Source: Pyxidicoccus sp. MSG2 (lineage in GTDB: Bacteria; Myxococcota; Myxococcia; Myxococcales; Myxococcaceae). From it: DNA of 64,000 nt. Both the position numbers and the translations under genes were made by a program. Positions 17,267 through 25,909 of the stretch are shown piece after piece; the first letter of the stretch is position 1, and each line of letters opens with the position of its first letter. The stretch covers positions 4,650,001 through 4,714,000 of the forward strand of contig NZ_JAPNKC010000001.1 in the NCBI RefSeq assembly GCF_026626705.1. The letters run 5' to 3'. The notes beneath the pieces were generated by a model, which was not told the DNA's origin, did no database searches, and was given only the letters and a program-made list of their open reading frames with translations.

Positions 17267-17325
17267 ACTGGAACCCCGCCGCGATGCCCGGCAACACCGT
17301 CACCTCGTTGTGGGGCAGGCCATGA
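17263..17325 (+). CDS. Possible 20-aa linker peptide between SDR and membrane-protein genes
   Basis: A 20-codon frame (begins MNWNPAAMPG, ends SLWGRP) starts in the ATGA that ends the SDR gene and stops in the ATGA that begins the next gene. It exactly fills the gap. The product has no recognisable motif. It may serve only to carry terminating ribosomes to the downstream start rather than to make a useful peptide. Confidence 0.4.
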   Translation: MNWNPAAMPGNTVTSLWGRP

Positions 17326-17666
17326 CCACACTCTCCACACGCGGCAACACTTCCACCGCGAGCGCCATCGCCACGGGCCTGTTCCTCCTCGCGGCGCTCA
17401 CCGTGGGCGGCGGCGCAGTCGGGCTGACGGTGGGCGTGCTTTCGGACAAGGCCGTGAACCATGACGCGCATGGCTTCCCGGGCCTGTTCGGCCTGCTCGT
17501 GGGGACTCCGGTGGGCGCGCTGCTCGGGCTCGTCCTGGGCCTGTTGCTGCTCAAGCGTCAGTCTTTCAGTCAGCGCTTCCGCACGGGTGCACTCGCGCTC
17601 GCGGTGGCGGCGGCCTGTGCGCTCGGCCTGTTCGGCGCGGTGCAACTCGAGCTCATGCGCTGGTAG
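17322..17666 (+). CDS. Small integral membrane protein, 114 aa
   Basis: Three hydrophobic segments are visible (about 16-40, 55-75 and 88-108), so this is an inner-membrane protein of unknown function. Its ATG overlaps the stop of the 20-codon frame upstream, placing it in the same coupled set as the NADAR and SDR genes. The Shine-Dalgarno signal is weak (GGGGCAGG), consistent with coupling. It converges with the rhomboid gene, with 7 bp between the stops. Confidence 0.72.
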   Translation: MTTLSTRGNTSTASAIATGLFLLAALTVGGGAVGLTVGVLSDKAVNHDAHGFPGLFGLLVGTPVGALLGLVLGLLLLKRQSFSQRFRTGALALAVAAACALGLFGAVQLELMRW

Positions 17667-17673
17667 GCACGCC

Positions 17674-19338
17674 TCACGGCGCCGCGGTGCACAGCTCCAG
17701 CTCGACGAGCGTCGCCGGCAACTGGCCATCCTTGCCCGGCACGCAGAAGGGCTTCACCAACTCCCGCGCCTCGTCCTTGCGCCCCTGCTCCACGAGCACG
17801 TGCCCCAGCTCCTCGTGAAGCATGCGCGGCAGCCCGGTGCCCGTGAAGAAGTGCTCCAGGATGTGCTGCTCGGAGAGCGCGGTGCGCAGCTCCCGCTCGG
17901 CTCCGGGCAGGTCATTCGCGTCCATCAGCACCATCGCCTGGAACAGGTGCGAGCGCGGGTCCTTCGGGTAGCGCTCCAGCAGTTCCTTCGCCTGCGCCAT
18001 CCCCTGCCCATTCGTCTTGGGCAGTGACTCCTCGGGAATCAACTCCAGCTCCAGCACGGAGTCCTTCCAGTACTGGAACGCGAACCCCACGCTCACCACC
18101 AGCGCCACCGCCGCCAGCATTCCCACCGCACCCACCGGCAGCGTCGCGGGCGGCACCGGCTCCTTCCGCGCCCACACCCGCGCCAGCACCATTCCCACCG
18201 CGCCCCCTGCCAGCGCGCCGCCCACGTGCGCCGCGAAGTCGACCTCCCCACCCGTGCGCGACACGCCGAGCGGAATCAGCGACGGAATCAGCAACTGCAA
18301 CGACAAGACCTGGAGTTGCGCCCGCTCCGGCCCCACTGGGATTCGCCGGCTCAGCGCCAGCAGCGCCGCCAGCAATCCCATCAACACGCCTGACGCACCC
18401 ACCGACACCACCGTGTCGGCGTTGATGACCATCGACAGCGCCCCACCGCCCAGCGCCCCCACGAGCAACAGCAACCCCGTCCACGCGCGGCCCACCAGCC
18501 CCTCCACCGTCGCCGTCACGAACCACAGACAGAAGCCGTTGAGCGCCAGGTGGAAGATGTCCCCGTGCAGCAGCGGCGCCATCAAGAGGCGCCACCACTG
18601 TCCCGCCTCCACCAGCCCCGAGTTCACACCCCCCATCGCCACCAGCGTCCGCACGCCCGGCGCGAGCAGCCCGTCCCCCTTCGCCCCCACGCCGAAGAAC
18701 TGCTCCGCCGCGAAGCCCAGCACCAGCACCGCCAGCAGCGCGGGCGTGAGCACCGACGTCCGCTCCGGCGGCTCCGCCAGCGCCTCTTCCACCACCACCT
18801 GGCGCGGCTCCACCAGCAGCCGGCGCAGGTACCGCGCCGACACCTTCGAGCGGCGCCACGTGCTGGTCCACACGGAGCCCGGAGCCGCGGTGTCCACGTG
18901 CATCGCGTGCAGGTGCACCTTGTGGAACAGCCCCAGGCGGTACTGCTCCAGCCGCTTCCGGTCCTCGTCCGTCAGCGGCCCGCCACCCACCTCGATGACC
19001 TGGAGCCCCACCGGCAGCTTCGTGCCGCTCACCGTGCCCGTGTACTTCAGGCACGCCTTCCCGATGCGCTCCAGCGCCGCGACGTCCAGGCCGAAGCGCC
19101 GCGAGGGCTCCCGCTCGCGGTCCACGATGCAGACCATCACCGCGGACATTCCATCCGAGTACGTCAGCACCACGTCCGAGGCCGCGGCCAGCTCTTCCGC
19201 CTCCGGCACCGGCCCCTCCTGGAAGCCCTGCTCCGCCACCAACCGGCGGGCGAGGTACCGGGCGAAGGACGCCTCCTCCACGGGGACTACCGGCGCGGGC
19301 TCGGAGGGGAGGGACTCGGACGGCTGCGGGGTGAGCAC
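17674..19338 (-). CDS. Rhomboid family intramembrane serine protease with TPR-like tail
   Basis: A 554-aa protein. The N-terminal ~200 residues form a soluble domain of unknown type. A six-helix rhomboid core follows, with catalytic Ser316 in GASG and His371 in AAHVGG, and a conserved WWRLLMAPLLHGDIFHL loop. A C-terminal helical repeat segment (AKELLERYPKDPRS and following) looks like TPR. Rhomboids cleave membrane proteins within or near the membrane; the substrate is unknown. The GTG at 19338 is chosen because GAAGGGACG lies upstream and it avoids an Arg/Gly-rich extension. Confidence 0.92.
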   Translation of the reverse strand: MLTPQPSESLPSEPAPVVPVEEASFARYLARRLVAEQGFQEGPVPEAEELAAASDVVLTYSDGMSAVMVCIVDREREPSRRFGLDVAALERIGKACLKYTGTVSGTKLPVGLQVIEVGGGPLTDEDRKRLEQYRLGLFHKVHLHAMHVDTAAPGSVWTSTWRRSKVSARYLRRLLVEPRQVVVEEALAEPPERTSVLTPALLAVLVLGFAAEQFFGVGAKGDGLLAPGVRTLVAMGGVNSGLVEAGQWWRLLMAPLLHGDIFHLALNGFCLWFVTATVEGLVGRAWTGLLLLVGALGGGALSMVINADTVVSVGASGVLMGLLAALLALSRRIPVGPERAQLQVLSLQLLIPSLIPLGVSRTGGEVDFAAHVGGALAGGAVGMVLARVWARKEPVPPATLPVGAVGMLAAVALVVSVGFAFQYWKDSVLELELIPEESLPKTNGQGMAQAKELLERYPKDPRSHLFQAMVLMDANDLPGAERELRTALSEQHILEHFFTGTGLPRMLHEELGHVLVEQGRKDEARELVKPFCVPGKDGQLPATLVELELCTAAP

Positions 19339-19513
19339 GGGAACGTCCCTTCGCGACAGGTGACGTCCGCAAGCGTGCCCGAAACCCGAAGGCCCCCGCC
19401 AGCCACCCCTCCCCCGCGCCACTCATCCCGCCCGTGGACCGCTCATGGAGTATTCGCGGTGGCCACGCCCCGGGTGCGTACCGTTCGTCGCGTACCCATT
19501 CCGGGAGTCGCCC

Positions 19514-20437
19514 ATGTGCCGTTGCCGTGCACCCCTCCTCGTTTCGATGATTGCCGTGGTCCTGCTCGCCGGCTGCGCCACCACCTCCGGCGCGAGCGCG
19601 GCCTCCGCTCCCCAGCCCTTCCACGTGGAGCGCTCCGGGAAGGGCCGTCCGCTCGTCTTCATCCCCGGCCTCGCCTCGTCCGGTGAGGTGTGGAACGAGA
19701 CGGTGGCGCACCTCCAGGGGAAGTACGACTGCCACGTCCTCACCCTCGCCGGCTTCGCGGGCCAGCCCGCCATCCCCGCGCCCTTCTTCGCCACCGAGCG
19801 CCGCGCGCTCGCGGACTACCTGCGCTCGCAGGGGCTGGAGAAGCCCATCCTCGTCGGCCACAGCCTCGGCGGCGTGCTCGCGCTCGCGGTGGCCGCGGAC
19901 GTGCCGGAACTGGTGGGCGGCGTCTTCATCGTCGACAGCCTCCCCTTCCTCCCCGCCTCCATGGACCCGAGCGCCACGGCCGACAGCGTCCGCCCGCGCG
20001 CCGAGGAGATGCGCACCCTGATGCGCATGCAGACGGTGGAGCAGCGCAGCATGCAGTCACGCATGGCCCTGCGGAACTTCATCTCCGACGAGAAGAAGGT
20101 GGACGTCGCCGCGCGCTGGGGCGCCGATTCGGACGCCGAGACTGTCACGCAGGCGTTCTACGAATTGAGCACCACCGACCTGCGTCCCGAGCTGCCGCGC
20201 ATCACCGCCCCCACCGTGGTGCTCGGCTCGTGGGTGGCGCTGAAGGGCCGCGTTCCGCGCGAGGCGGTGGAGGCCGTCTACCAGAGCCAGTACGCGAAGC
20301 TTCCCACCCACCGCGTCGTCCTGAGCGACACGGCCCGGCACTTCATCATGTGGGACGACCCGGAGGGCTTCTTCCGTGAGCTCGACGGCTTCCTCGGCGC
20401 CCACGCGTCCGTGGCCCAGGTGGAGCCTCACCACTGA
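19514..20437 (+). CDS. Lipoprotein alpha/beta hydrolase
   Basis: A 307-aa exported hydrolase. The signal ends in VVLLAGC (lipobox). The fold motifs are an oxyanion region (VFIPGLASSGEVW), the nucleophile elbow GHSLGG (Ser near 116), and a C-terminal His in DTARHFIMWDDPE. It is related to esterases and lipases of the alpha/beta hydrolase superfamily; substrate unknown. The start at 19514 has GGGAG upstream. It is followed after 34 bp by a sensor kinase gene on the same strand. Confidence 0.88.
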   Translation: MCRCRAPLLVSMIAVVLLAGCATTSGASAASAPQPFHVERSGKGRPLVFIPGLASSGEVWNETVAHLQGKYDCHVLTLAGFAGQPAIPAPFFATERRALADYLRSQGLEKPILVGHSLGGVLALAVAADVPELVGGVFIVDSLPFLPASMDPSATADSVRPRAEEMRTLMRMQTVEQRSMQSRMALRNFISDEKKVDVAARWGADSDAETVTQAFYELSTTDLRPELPRITAPTVVLGSWVALKGRVPREAVEAVYQSQYAKLPTHRVVLSDTARHFIMWDDPEGFFRELDGFLGAHASVAQVEPHH

Positions 20438-20471
20438 CTGTGGTGGACTCACTCCATCCCGGAGCCTCTCG

Positions 20472-21509
20472 ATGACGTCCTCGCGCACCAGGGTCTACGT
20501 CGCCTGCCAGCTCGGTGGCTGGGGGCTCTACGCCCTCGTCAACGCCCTGCTGACCTGGCGCGCGTCCGCCTCTCCGGCGGGGTGGTTCCTCCTCTGCCTC
20601 TTCGCCGCGCTGCTCACCCACGTGGCGCGCTCGGTGCTTCACCTGCGCGAGTGGGCCTCGCTGCCCCTGCCGGCCCTGAGCGTGCGCGTGCTCGCCACCG
20701 CGCTGGGACTCGGGCTGGTGCAGGACCTGGTGGCCTTCGTGGCCGGCGTCTTCGTGCTGCACCTGTTCACGCTGGAGCAGGCGTCGCTGAGTGGCTTCAT
20801 TGGCAGCACCGTCATCTGGACGCTGATGATGCTGATGTGGCTGGTGCTCTACTTCGCCATCCACGCCGTGCAGCGCGCGCGGCGGGCGGAGCTGGAGCGC
20901 TGGAAGCTGGAGGCCGCCGCCCAGGCCGCGGAGTTGCGCTTCCTCAAGGCACAGCTCCAGCCGCACTTCCTCTTCAACTGCCTCAACAGCGTGCGCGCCC
21001 TCATCTCCGAGGACCCCGCCCGCGCGCAGGAGGTCGTCACCCGCCTGTCCGCGCTGCTGCGCTACGCGCTCGCCGCCCGGGGGCCGGAGACGGTGCCGCT
21101 GGATCGCGAGCTTCAGGTCGTGCGCGACTACCTGGGCCTCGAAGGCGTGCGTCTGGAGTCGCGCCTGCGCGTGCGCGAGGACGTGGAGCCCGCCGCGCTC
21201 GGGGTCCCCGTGCCCGCGATGCTCGTGCAGACGCTGGTGGAGAACGCCATCAAGCACGGCGTGGGCCTGACGCCCGAGGGCGGTGAAGTGGCCGTCTCCG
21301 CCCACGTGCGCGACGGCGCGCTGCTGCTCGAAGTCGCCAACACCGCCACGCCCCCATCCACCACCTCGCCACCGGAGAGCAGCGGCGTGGGCCTGCGCAA
21401 CGCCAGCGAGCGGCTGCGCCTCCTGTGCGGCGCGGGCGCCTCGCTCCACCTCGACCAGACGCAGGCGGCCCTCACCACCGCGCGCGTCCGCATCCCCCTT
21501 TCCGCATGA
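20472..21509 (+). CDS. LytS/AlgZ-type membrane sensor histidine kinase
   Basis: A 345-aa kinase of the His_kinase family. Four hydrophobic segments (about 8-135) are followed by a short coiled stretch and the phosphoacceptor motif PHFLFN (His165). An HATPase domain follows with N-box ENAIKHG (near 260) and a C-terminal GVGLRN box. It has no periplasmic sensor domain, so the ligand is probably sensed in the membrane. It overlaps the response-regulator gene by ATGA, a standard pairing for this family. Confidence 0.93.
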   Translation: MTSSRTRVYVACQLGGWGLYALVNALLTWRASASPAGWFLLCLFAALLTHVARSVLHLREWASLPLPALSVRVLATALGLGLVQDLVAFVAGVFVLHLFTLEQASLSGFIGSTVIWTLMMLMWLVLYFAIHAVQRARRAELERWKLEAAAQAAELRFLKAQLQPHFLFNCLNSVRALISEDPARAQEVVTRLSALLRYALAARGPETVPLDRELQVVRDYLGLEGVRLESRLRVREDVEPAALGVPVPAMLVQTLVENAIKHGVGLTPEGGEVAVSAHVRDGALLLEVANTATPPSTTSPPESSGVGLRNASERLRLLCGAGASLHLDQTQAALTTARVRIPLSA

Positions 21510-22228
21510 GAGTCCTCATCGCCGACGACGAGCGGCTTGCCCGCACCGAGCTGCGCCGCCTGCTGGCCGCATTCCCCGACGTGGAGGTGGTGGGCGAGGC
21601 CGCGCACGTGGAGGAGACCTGCCGCCAGGTGGAGGCCCTGTCCCCGGACCTGTTGCTGCTCGACATCCAGATGCCCGGCGGGACGGGCTTCGACGTGCTC
21701 GCCCGCCTGGAGGAGCCGCCGGACGTCGTGTTCACCACCGCATTCGACGAGCACGCCGTGCGCGCCTTCCAGGTGAACGCGCTCGACTACCTCCTCAAGC
21801 CGATTGAGGCCGCGCGGCTCGCCGAGGCCCTGGAGCGCGTGCGCCAGCGCGGCCATGGGGCCCACGTGCCTCCGCCTTCGCAGCCGGCACCGGGCACTCC
21901 GCTGGAGCGCGTGTTCGTGAGAGATGGAGAACGCTGCTGGCTGGTGCAGCTCTCGCAGGTGCCGCTCATCGCCTCCGAGGGCAACTACGCGCGGCTCGTG
22001 CTCGACGGGGCGCAGCCGCTGCTGCTGCGCTCGCTGAGCTACCTGGAGGAGCGGCTGGACCCGGCGCGCTTCTTCCGCGCGAGCCGCCAGCACCTCATCA
22101 ACCTGGACTTCGTCGAGGCGCTGGAACCCGGCCCGGGCGGCACGCTGGTGGTGCGCCTGCGCGGCGGCCGCGAGGTGGAGATGTCGCGGCGCCAGTCGCA
22201 GCGCTTCCGCGAGCGGATGACGCTCTGA
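21506..22228 (+). CDS. LytTR-family response regulator
   Basis: A 240-aa regulator. An N-terminal receiver (DDE near 8, phosphoacceptor Asp53 in LLLDIQMPG, Lys in LLKPIEA) is followed by a Pro-rich linker and a LytTR DNA-binding domain (about 140-240; IASEGNYARLVL, then FFRASRQHLINLDFV). LytTR proteins bind direct repeats and often control envelope or secreted-factor genes. It is the cognate partner of the overlapping upstream kinase. Targets are unknown. Confidence 0.94.
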   Translation: MRVLIADDERLARTELRRLLAAFPDVEVVGEAAHVEETCRQVEALSPDLLLLDIQMPGGTGFDVLARLEEPPDVVFTTAFDEHAVRAFQVNALDYLLKPIEAARLAEALERVRQRGHGAHVPPPSQPAPGTPLERVFVRDGERCWLVQLSQVPLIASEGNYARLVLDGAQPLLLRSLSYLEERLDPARFFRASRQHLINLDFVEALEPGPGGTLVVRLRGGREVEMSRRQSQRFRERMTL

Positions 22229-22243
22229 AGTCCGACGCCCGCG

Positions 22244-22633
22244 TCAGTTGTTGCCCAGCTTGGGCGCCTTGCCGGAGGTGAGCACCGCGTCCACCGCGGC
22301 CACCGAGCCACGGCGGCGCTTCAGCTGGCGCCCCTTCTCCTCCATCTTCTCGTAGTGCTTCATCAGCCCCGCCAGGTGCGCGTTCGCCGCCTGGCAGTGC
22401 ACTTCCGTCACCTGCTGGTGACGGCGGCCCAGCTCCTCCCACGTCTGGAGCATGGCCTGGTTGCCCAGGAGCCGCTCCTCGACGGAGTCGAGCACGGTGT
22501 CCATTTCCTGCTCTTCCGCTTCCAGCGACGCGAGGCGCGCCTCGGCCTCGGGAGGAGGCGACATGCAGCCCGTCGCCAGCGAGAGTCCCACCGACACCAC
22601 GGCCAGCCCGAGCCACTTCCGCCGAATCCCCAC
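22244..22633 (-). CDS. Small coiled-coil lipoprotein
   Basis: A 129-aa lipoprotein: the signal ends in LSLATGC. The mature chain is almost all helix with heptad-like charge patterns (EARLASLEAEEQEMDTVLDS and onward), suggesting a short coiled coil. The start is GTG at 22633, fixed by AGGGAGG six bases upstream. It converges with the LytTR gene (15 bp gap). Function unknown. Confidence 0.8.
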   Translation of the reverse strand: MGIRRKWLGLAVVSVGLSLATGCMSPPPEAEARLASLEAEEQEMDTVLDSVEERLLGNQAMLQTWEELGRRHQQVTEVHCQAANAHLAGLMKHYEKMEEKGRQLKRRRGSVAAVDAVLTSGKAPKLGNN

Positions 22634-22774
22634 GTCGCCTCCCTAAGTGTCTCGCGCGGTCCACCGGCCTCATGCGCGAAACCCAAACTAGGGAGGCACC
22701 CCCGGAGCGACAACCCGGACAGGCACCCCGGGCAGTCGTTTTTTCAGCAGACGACGCTTCTCAACAGCCGATTC

Positions 22775-23284
22775 TCAGGGTGCCTGACGGTGGCGGAGGA
22801 TGAACTCGCACACCTCGCGGGCCGCGCCGAAGCCGGCCGGCTTCTGGGCCACATAGTGCACCTGAGAACGCACCTCGTCGGGGGCCTCTGGCGGCACGGC
22901 GGAGAAGCCCACCGCCTTGAGCAGCGGCAGGTCCACCACCTCGTCGCCCATGTAGCCACACCGGTCCGCCGAGACTTTCAGCAGCTCCAGCAGCTTCTCG
23001 AAGTGGGCCACCTTGTCCTGACTCCCGAAGTGCACGTGTTTCAGACCCAACGACTGCATGCGCATCTGCGCGGAGAGGCTGTCGCCGCCGGAGATGACGG
23101 CGACCTCGAGGCCGGCCTCCTGCAGCCGCTTGATGCCCATGCCGTCGCGCACGCTGTACATCTGCGTCCACCCGGAGTTGGGCACCCAGAAGATGCGGCC
23201 GTCGGTGAGCGTGCCGTCGATGTCGAAAATCATCACCGACAGGCGGCTCACCCGCGACTTGAGCGAATCCAGGTCCTGGTTCAT
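22775..23284 (-). CDS. kdsC: 3-deoxy-D-manno-octulosonate 8-phosphate phosphatase
   Basis: A 169-aa HAD-superfamily enzyme of the KdsC type, which removes phosphate from KDO-8-P in LPS core synthesis. Motif I is DIDGTLTDG (Asp21, Asp23), motif II is the Ser of ISGGDS, the Lys is in GSQDK, and motif IV is GDEVVDLP. The length matches the small cap-less tetrameric family. It follows the Pro-rich repeat gene by 7 bp on the same strand and is likely co-transcribed with it and lgt. Confidence 0.9.
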   Translation of the reverse strand: MNQDLDSLKSRVSRLSVMIFDIDGTLTDGRIFWVPNSGWTQMYSVRDGMGIKRLQEAGLEVAVISGGDSLSAQMRMQSLGLKHVHFGSQDKVAHFEKLLELLKVSADRCGYMGDEVVDLPLLKAVGFSAVPPEAPDEVRSQVHYVAQKPAGFGAAREVCEFILRHRQAP

Positions 23285-23291
23285 TCCGGGC

Positions 23292-24437
23292 CTACTTCGG
23301 AACGGCCTTGAGCGAAGCCTTGCCGTCCTTGATGACGACCTTGAACTCCACGGCCTTGGCGTTGTGCTGCTTGAGCAGCTCCGGCACCTGCTTGCGCAGC
23401 GTGGCCGCCACCGACTCGTAGGACAGCTTGGAGGTGTCCTCCTGGCAGCGGCGCTTCGCGGTGACGTACGCGTCGTACACGGCCCGCAGCTTGTCGTCGG
23501 ACATGCCGCCGGAGCCACCCGCCGCGGGAGGCCGGGGCGCTGGAGTGGCCGCCGAGGGGGCCGTCGGAGTCCGCGCGGCCGCCGCACCCGGCGCCGAGGG
23601 CGCGCGCACGGGCGGCACCGCCGGGGTGCCAGGATTCGAGGGCGCCTTCGCCGCCATGCCCGGAGGCGTCGACGGGGTGCCTCGCGCCGGAGTGCCCGCC
23701 AGGGGCGACGTCACCGTGGGCAGGCCGCGCGGAGGCGTGCCCGCCACAGGCGCCACCACCGGAGCCACCGCGGGCGTGCCCTTGAAAGGCGTGCCACCGG
23801 CGGCCGGAGTGATGGGCGGCACGGCGGACAGCGGCGCCACCGCAGGGGTGCCGCGCACGGGCGGCGTGAGGGGCGCCACAGCGGGAGTACCCTTGACGGG
23901 CGTGCCACCCGGAGCCGGAGTCGCGGCGCCAGCCAGCGGCGGCTCGTTGGCGGGACGAGGGTGGAGGATTTCCTCCACCTCCTCGAAGTCCATGTCGGAG
24001 AGGTCCTCCGGCAGCTCCACCACGCCCTTCTGGGCCTCTTTGCCGGTGGAGGACTGGCGCTTCTCCGCGCGGCGGCGGGCCTTGAAGAGGTCCCGCTTGT
24101 ACGTGCCGGCCTCAATCTCCTGGAGCGTGCGCGTCCACAGCCGCTCGTAGGTGAGGTACTTGCCGTGGATGCTCGCCACGCGGAACTTCGCGGCGGTGCT
24201 GCGGATGAACGTCCCCTTGAGGCGCAGGAAGCGCTTCTTCAGGTCCGCGTGCGCGTTGGTGGGCGGGTGGCGCTCGTTGCCCAGGAAGTACTGCTCGTAG
24301 AGGTTGCGCAGGGAGGCCACTTCCGCCTCCAGCGCCTCGCACTCCTGGAGGACGTTCTCGCTGGAGCTGGAGTCCGCCGGGGACTGCTTGCTGGCGGTGT
24401 TCCTGGCGGCGGACTGTCGGTTATCGGGAGGCGGCAT
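23292..24437 (-). CDS. Proline-rich repeat protein with conserved ends, unknown function
   Basis: A 381-aa protein in three parts. Residues about 25-150 are helical with many basic residues (for example FLRLKGTFIRS, KRDLFKARRRAEKRQ). Residues about 160-310 are a disordered Pro/Gly/Ala/Thr repeat with GTPxxGTPAVAP-like units. The C-terminal ~70 residues form a compact conserved-looking domain (SDDKLRAVYDAYVTAKRRC to the end). No signal peptide or membrane segment is seen. I do not recognise the family. It sits between lgt and kdsC in a reverse-strand run of envelope genes. Confidence 0.8.
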   Translation of the reverse strand: MPPPDNRQSAARNTASKQSPADSSSSENVLQECEALEAEVASLRNLYEQYFLGNERHPPTNAHADLKKRFLRLKGTFIRSTAAKFRVASIHGKYLTYERLWTRTLQEIEAGTYKRDLFKARRRAEKRQSSTGKEAQKGVVELPEDLSDMDFEEVEEILHPRPANEPPLAGAATPAPGGTPVKGTPAVAPLTPPVRGTPAVAPLSAVPPITPAAGGTPFKGTPAVAPVVAPVAGTPPRGLPTVTSPLAGTPARGTPSTPPGMAAKAPSNPGTPAVPPVRAPSAPGAAAARTPTAPSAATPAPRPPAAGGSGGMSDDKLRAVYDAYVTAKRRCQEDTSKLSYESVAATLRKQVPELLKQHNAKAVEFKVVIKDGKASLKAVPK

Positions 24438-24478
24438 GACTCTCTAGAGTGTCCCCAAGTGGCGCTCGCGGATCAACC

Positions 24479-25786
24479 TCACGCGGCCGAAGGTGTCGGC
24501 CCCAGGCCGCCCGCCGCCTCGCCCGCCTTGCCGCGCCCGTTTCGCGCCAGCAGCACCGCGCCGAAGGCGAACATGCACAGCGAGATGAACTGGCTGGTGG
24601 AGATGTTGTACCAGGCCTCCAACGGCACCCCGTTGGCCAGCCCGTGCGCGCCCGTGGACTCCAGCAGGCCGTGCAGCGTGCCGCGCTCCACATCGCCACG
24701 GAACAATTCCACCGTGCTGCGCAGCACCGCGTACGCCATCAGCCACAGTGCCAGGATGTGCCCGTGGAAGCGGCGGAAGCGCCGCGCATACATGAGCCCC
24801 ACGAAGAGGATGAGCTGCCCCACGGACTCGAAGAGCTGGGTGGGATAGACGCCCAGGGTGTGGCCGTGCTGCGCCACCCAGTCGGCCATGCGCACCGCGC
24901 CGGGCGCCGCCTGGTGGAGGATTTCCCCCGTCGCCTCCACCACGTAGCGCACGTCGTCCGCCTGCGACGAGTACGCCAGGCTGGATGTCCCGCTGAGCTG
25001 GCCGAACAGGTCCTGCGCCACGCCGCTCCCCGGGAAGTGCACCGCGGTGGACGCCGTGGCGGGCGCCACGTCGCCCCAGCAGCAGCCGGCGCTGAAGCAG
25101 CCCAGCCGGCCCAGGCACTGGCCCAGCGACACGGTGGGGATGCACACGTCCGCCAGCCGCAGGAAGTCCATGCCGTTGGCGCGCGCGAAGAACCAGCATG
25201 CCACCGCCGCGCCAATGAGGCCGCCGTAGAAGACGAGGCCGCCGCCCAGCGAGAGCACCTGCGTCCAGTCCTTCGCGTAGTCCTGCCAGTTCACGAGCAC
25301 GAAGAGCAGCCGGCTGCCGCCGATGCCGCCCACCAGCGCCCAGAAGGCCATGTCCATCACCTGCTCGCGCCGCTTCGGCCCCTCCACGTCCACCCACGAG
25401 CCGTCGACGAGCTGCACGCTGCGCCACTCGTCCTGTGCCAGGCGCCCCGCCACCGACACGGCGGCGATGAAGCCGCCCGCCAGCAGCACGCCGTAGGTGT
25501 GCAGGGGAATGCCCTCGCCCTTCGCGCCCGGGAAGGCACCCGCCGGCAGCGCGTACTTCAGGCCGTACCACGCCAGCGCCGCGCCGATGCCACCGAAGGC
25601 CGCCGCGCGCAGGAACCGGTCCATGGAGGTGGCCGGCGCGCGCGTGTTCGTCTTCGGGTCCAGCGGGCCCACCGCGCCGCGCCAGCCGTTGAAGGCGATG
25701 TACGCCACCGTCCCGGCGGCGACCGCGTACAGCAGCAGTTGCGTCCAGAGGGCGGTGAAGGTGAAGCGGAAGAGGACGGGAAGCAT
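24479..25786 (-). CDS. lgt: Prolipoprotein diacylglyceryl transferase
   Basis: An integral-membrane Lgt of 435 aa, which attaches diacylglycerol to the lipobox Cys of prolipoproteins. The signature region reads GRLGCFSAGCCWG (the usual Asn is Cys here), and the conserved His-x-Tyr-Gly segment appears as LHTYGVLLAGG. C-terminal arginines (RRFHGHI, RGDV) are present. It is longer than the E. coli enzyme (about 290 aa) because of an N-terminal extra ~90 residues with two hydrophobic segments. It lies downstream of two signal peptidase II genes on the same strand, a lipoprotein-maturation group. Confidence 0.92.
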   Translation of the reverse strand: MLPVLFRFTFTALWTQLLLYAVAAGTVAYIAFNGWRGAVGPLDPKTNTRAPATSMDRFLRAAAFGGIGAALAWYGLKYALPAGAFPGAKGEGIPLHTYGVLLAGGFIAAVSVAGRLAQDEWRSVQLVDGSWVDVEGPKRREQVMDMAFWALVGGIGGSRLLFVLVNWQDYAKDWTQVLSLGGGLVFYGGLIGAAVACWFFARANGMDFLRLADVCIPTVSLGQCLGRLGCFSAGCCWGDVAPATASTAVHFPGSGVAQDLFGQLSGTSSLAYSSQADDVRYVVEATGEILHQAAPGAVRMADWVAQHGHTLGVYPTQLFESVGQLILFVGLMYARRFRRFHGHILALWLMAYAVLRSTVELFRGDVERGTLHGLLESTGAHGLANGVPLEAWYNISTSQFISLCMFAFGAVLLARNGRGKAGEAAGGLGPTPSAA

Positions 25787-25909
25787 GGAGACCTGCCGGG
25801 GGAGGCGGGAGGGGCGTGAGCCGCGCGAAGGCTACCCTCCTCCGCCGGCGGGGCAAGGCGTGGGAGCACGCCGGCGCCTGGCCGGCTGCCCGGTATACAG
25901 GCGGGGGGG

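Noticed and set aside
24479..25786. Lgt as inactive because Asn in the signature is Cys
   Set aside because: The rest of the signature and the conserved His-Tyr-Gly segment are intact, and I believe this variant occurs in related bacteria, so no loss of function is claimed.
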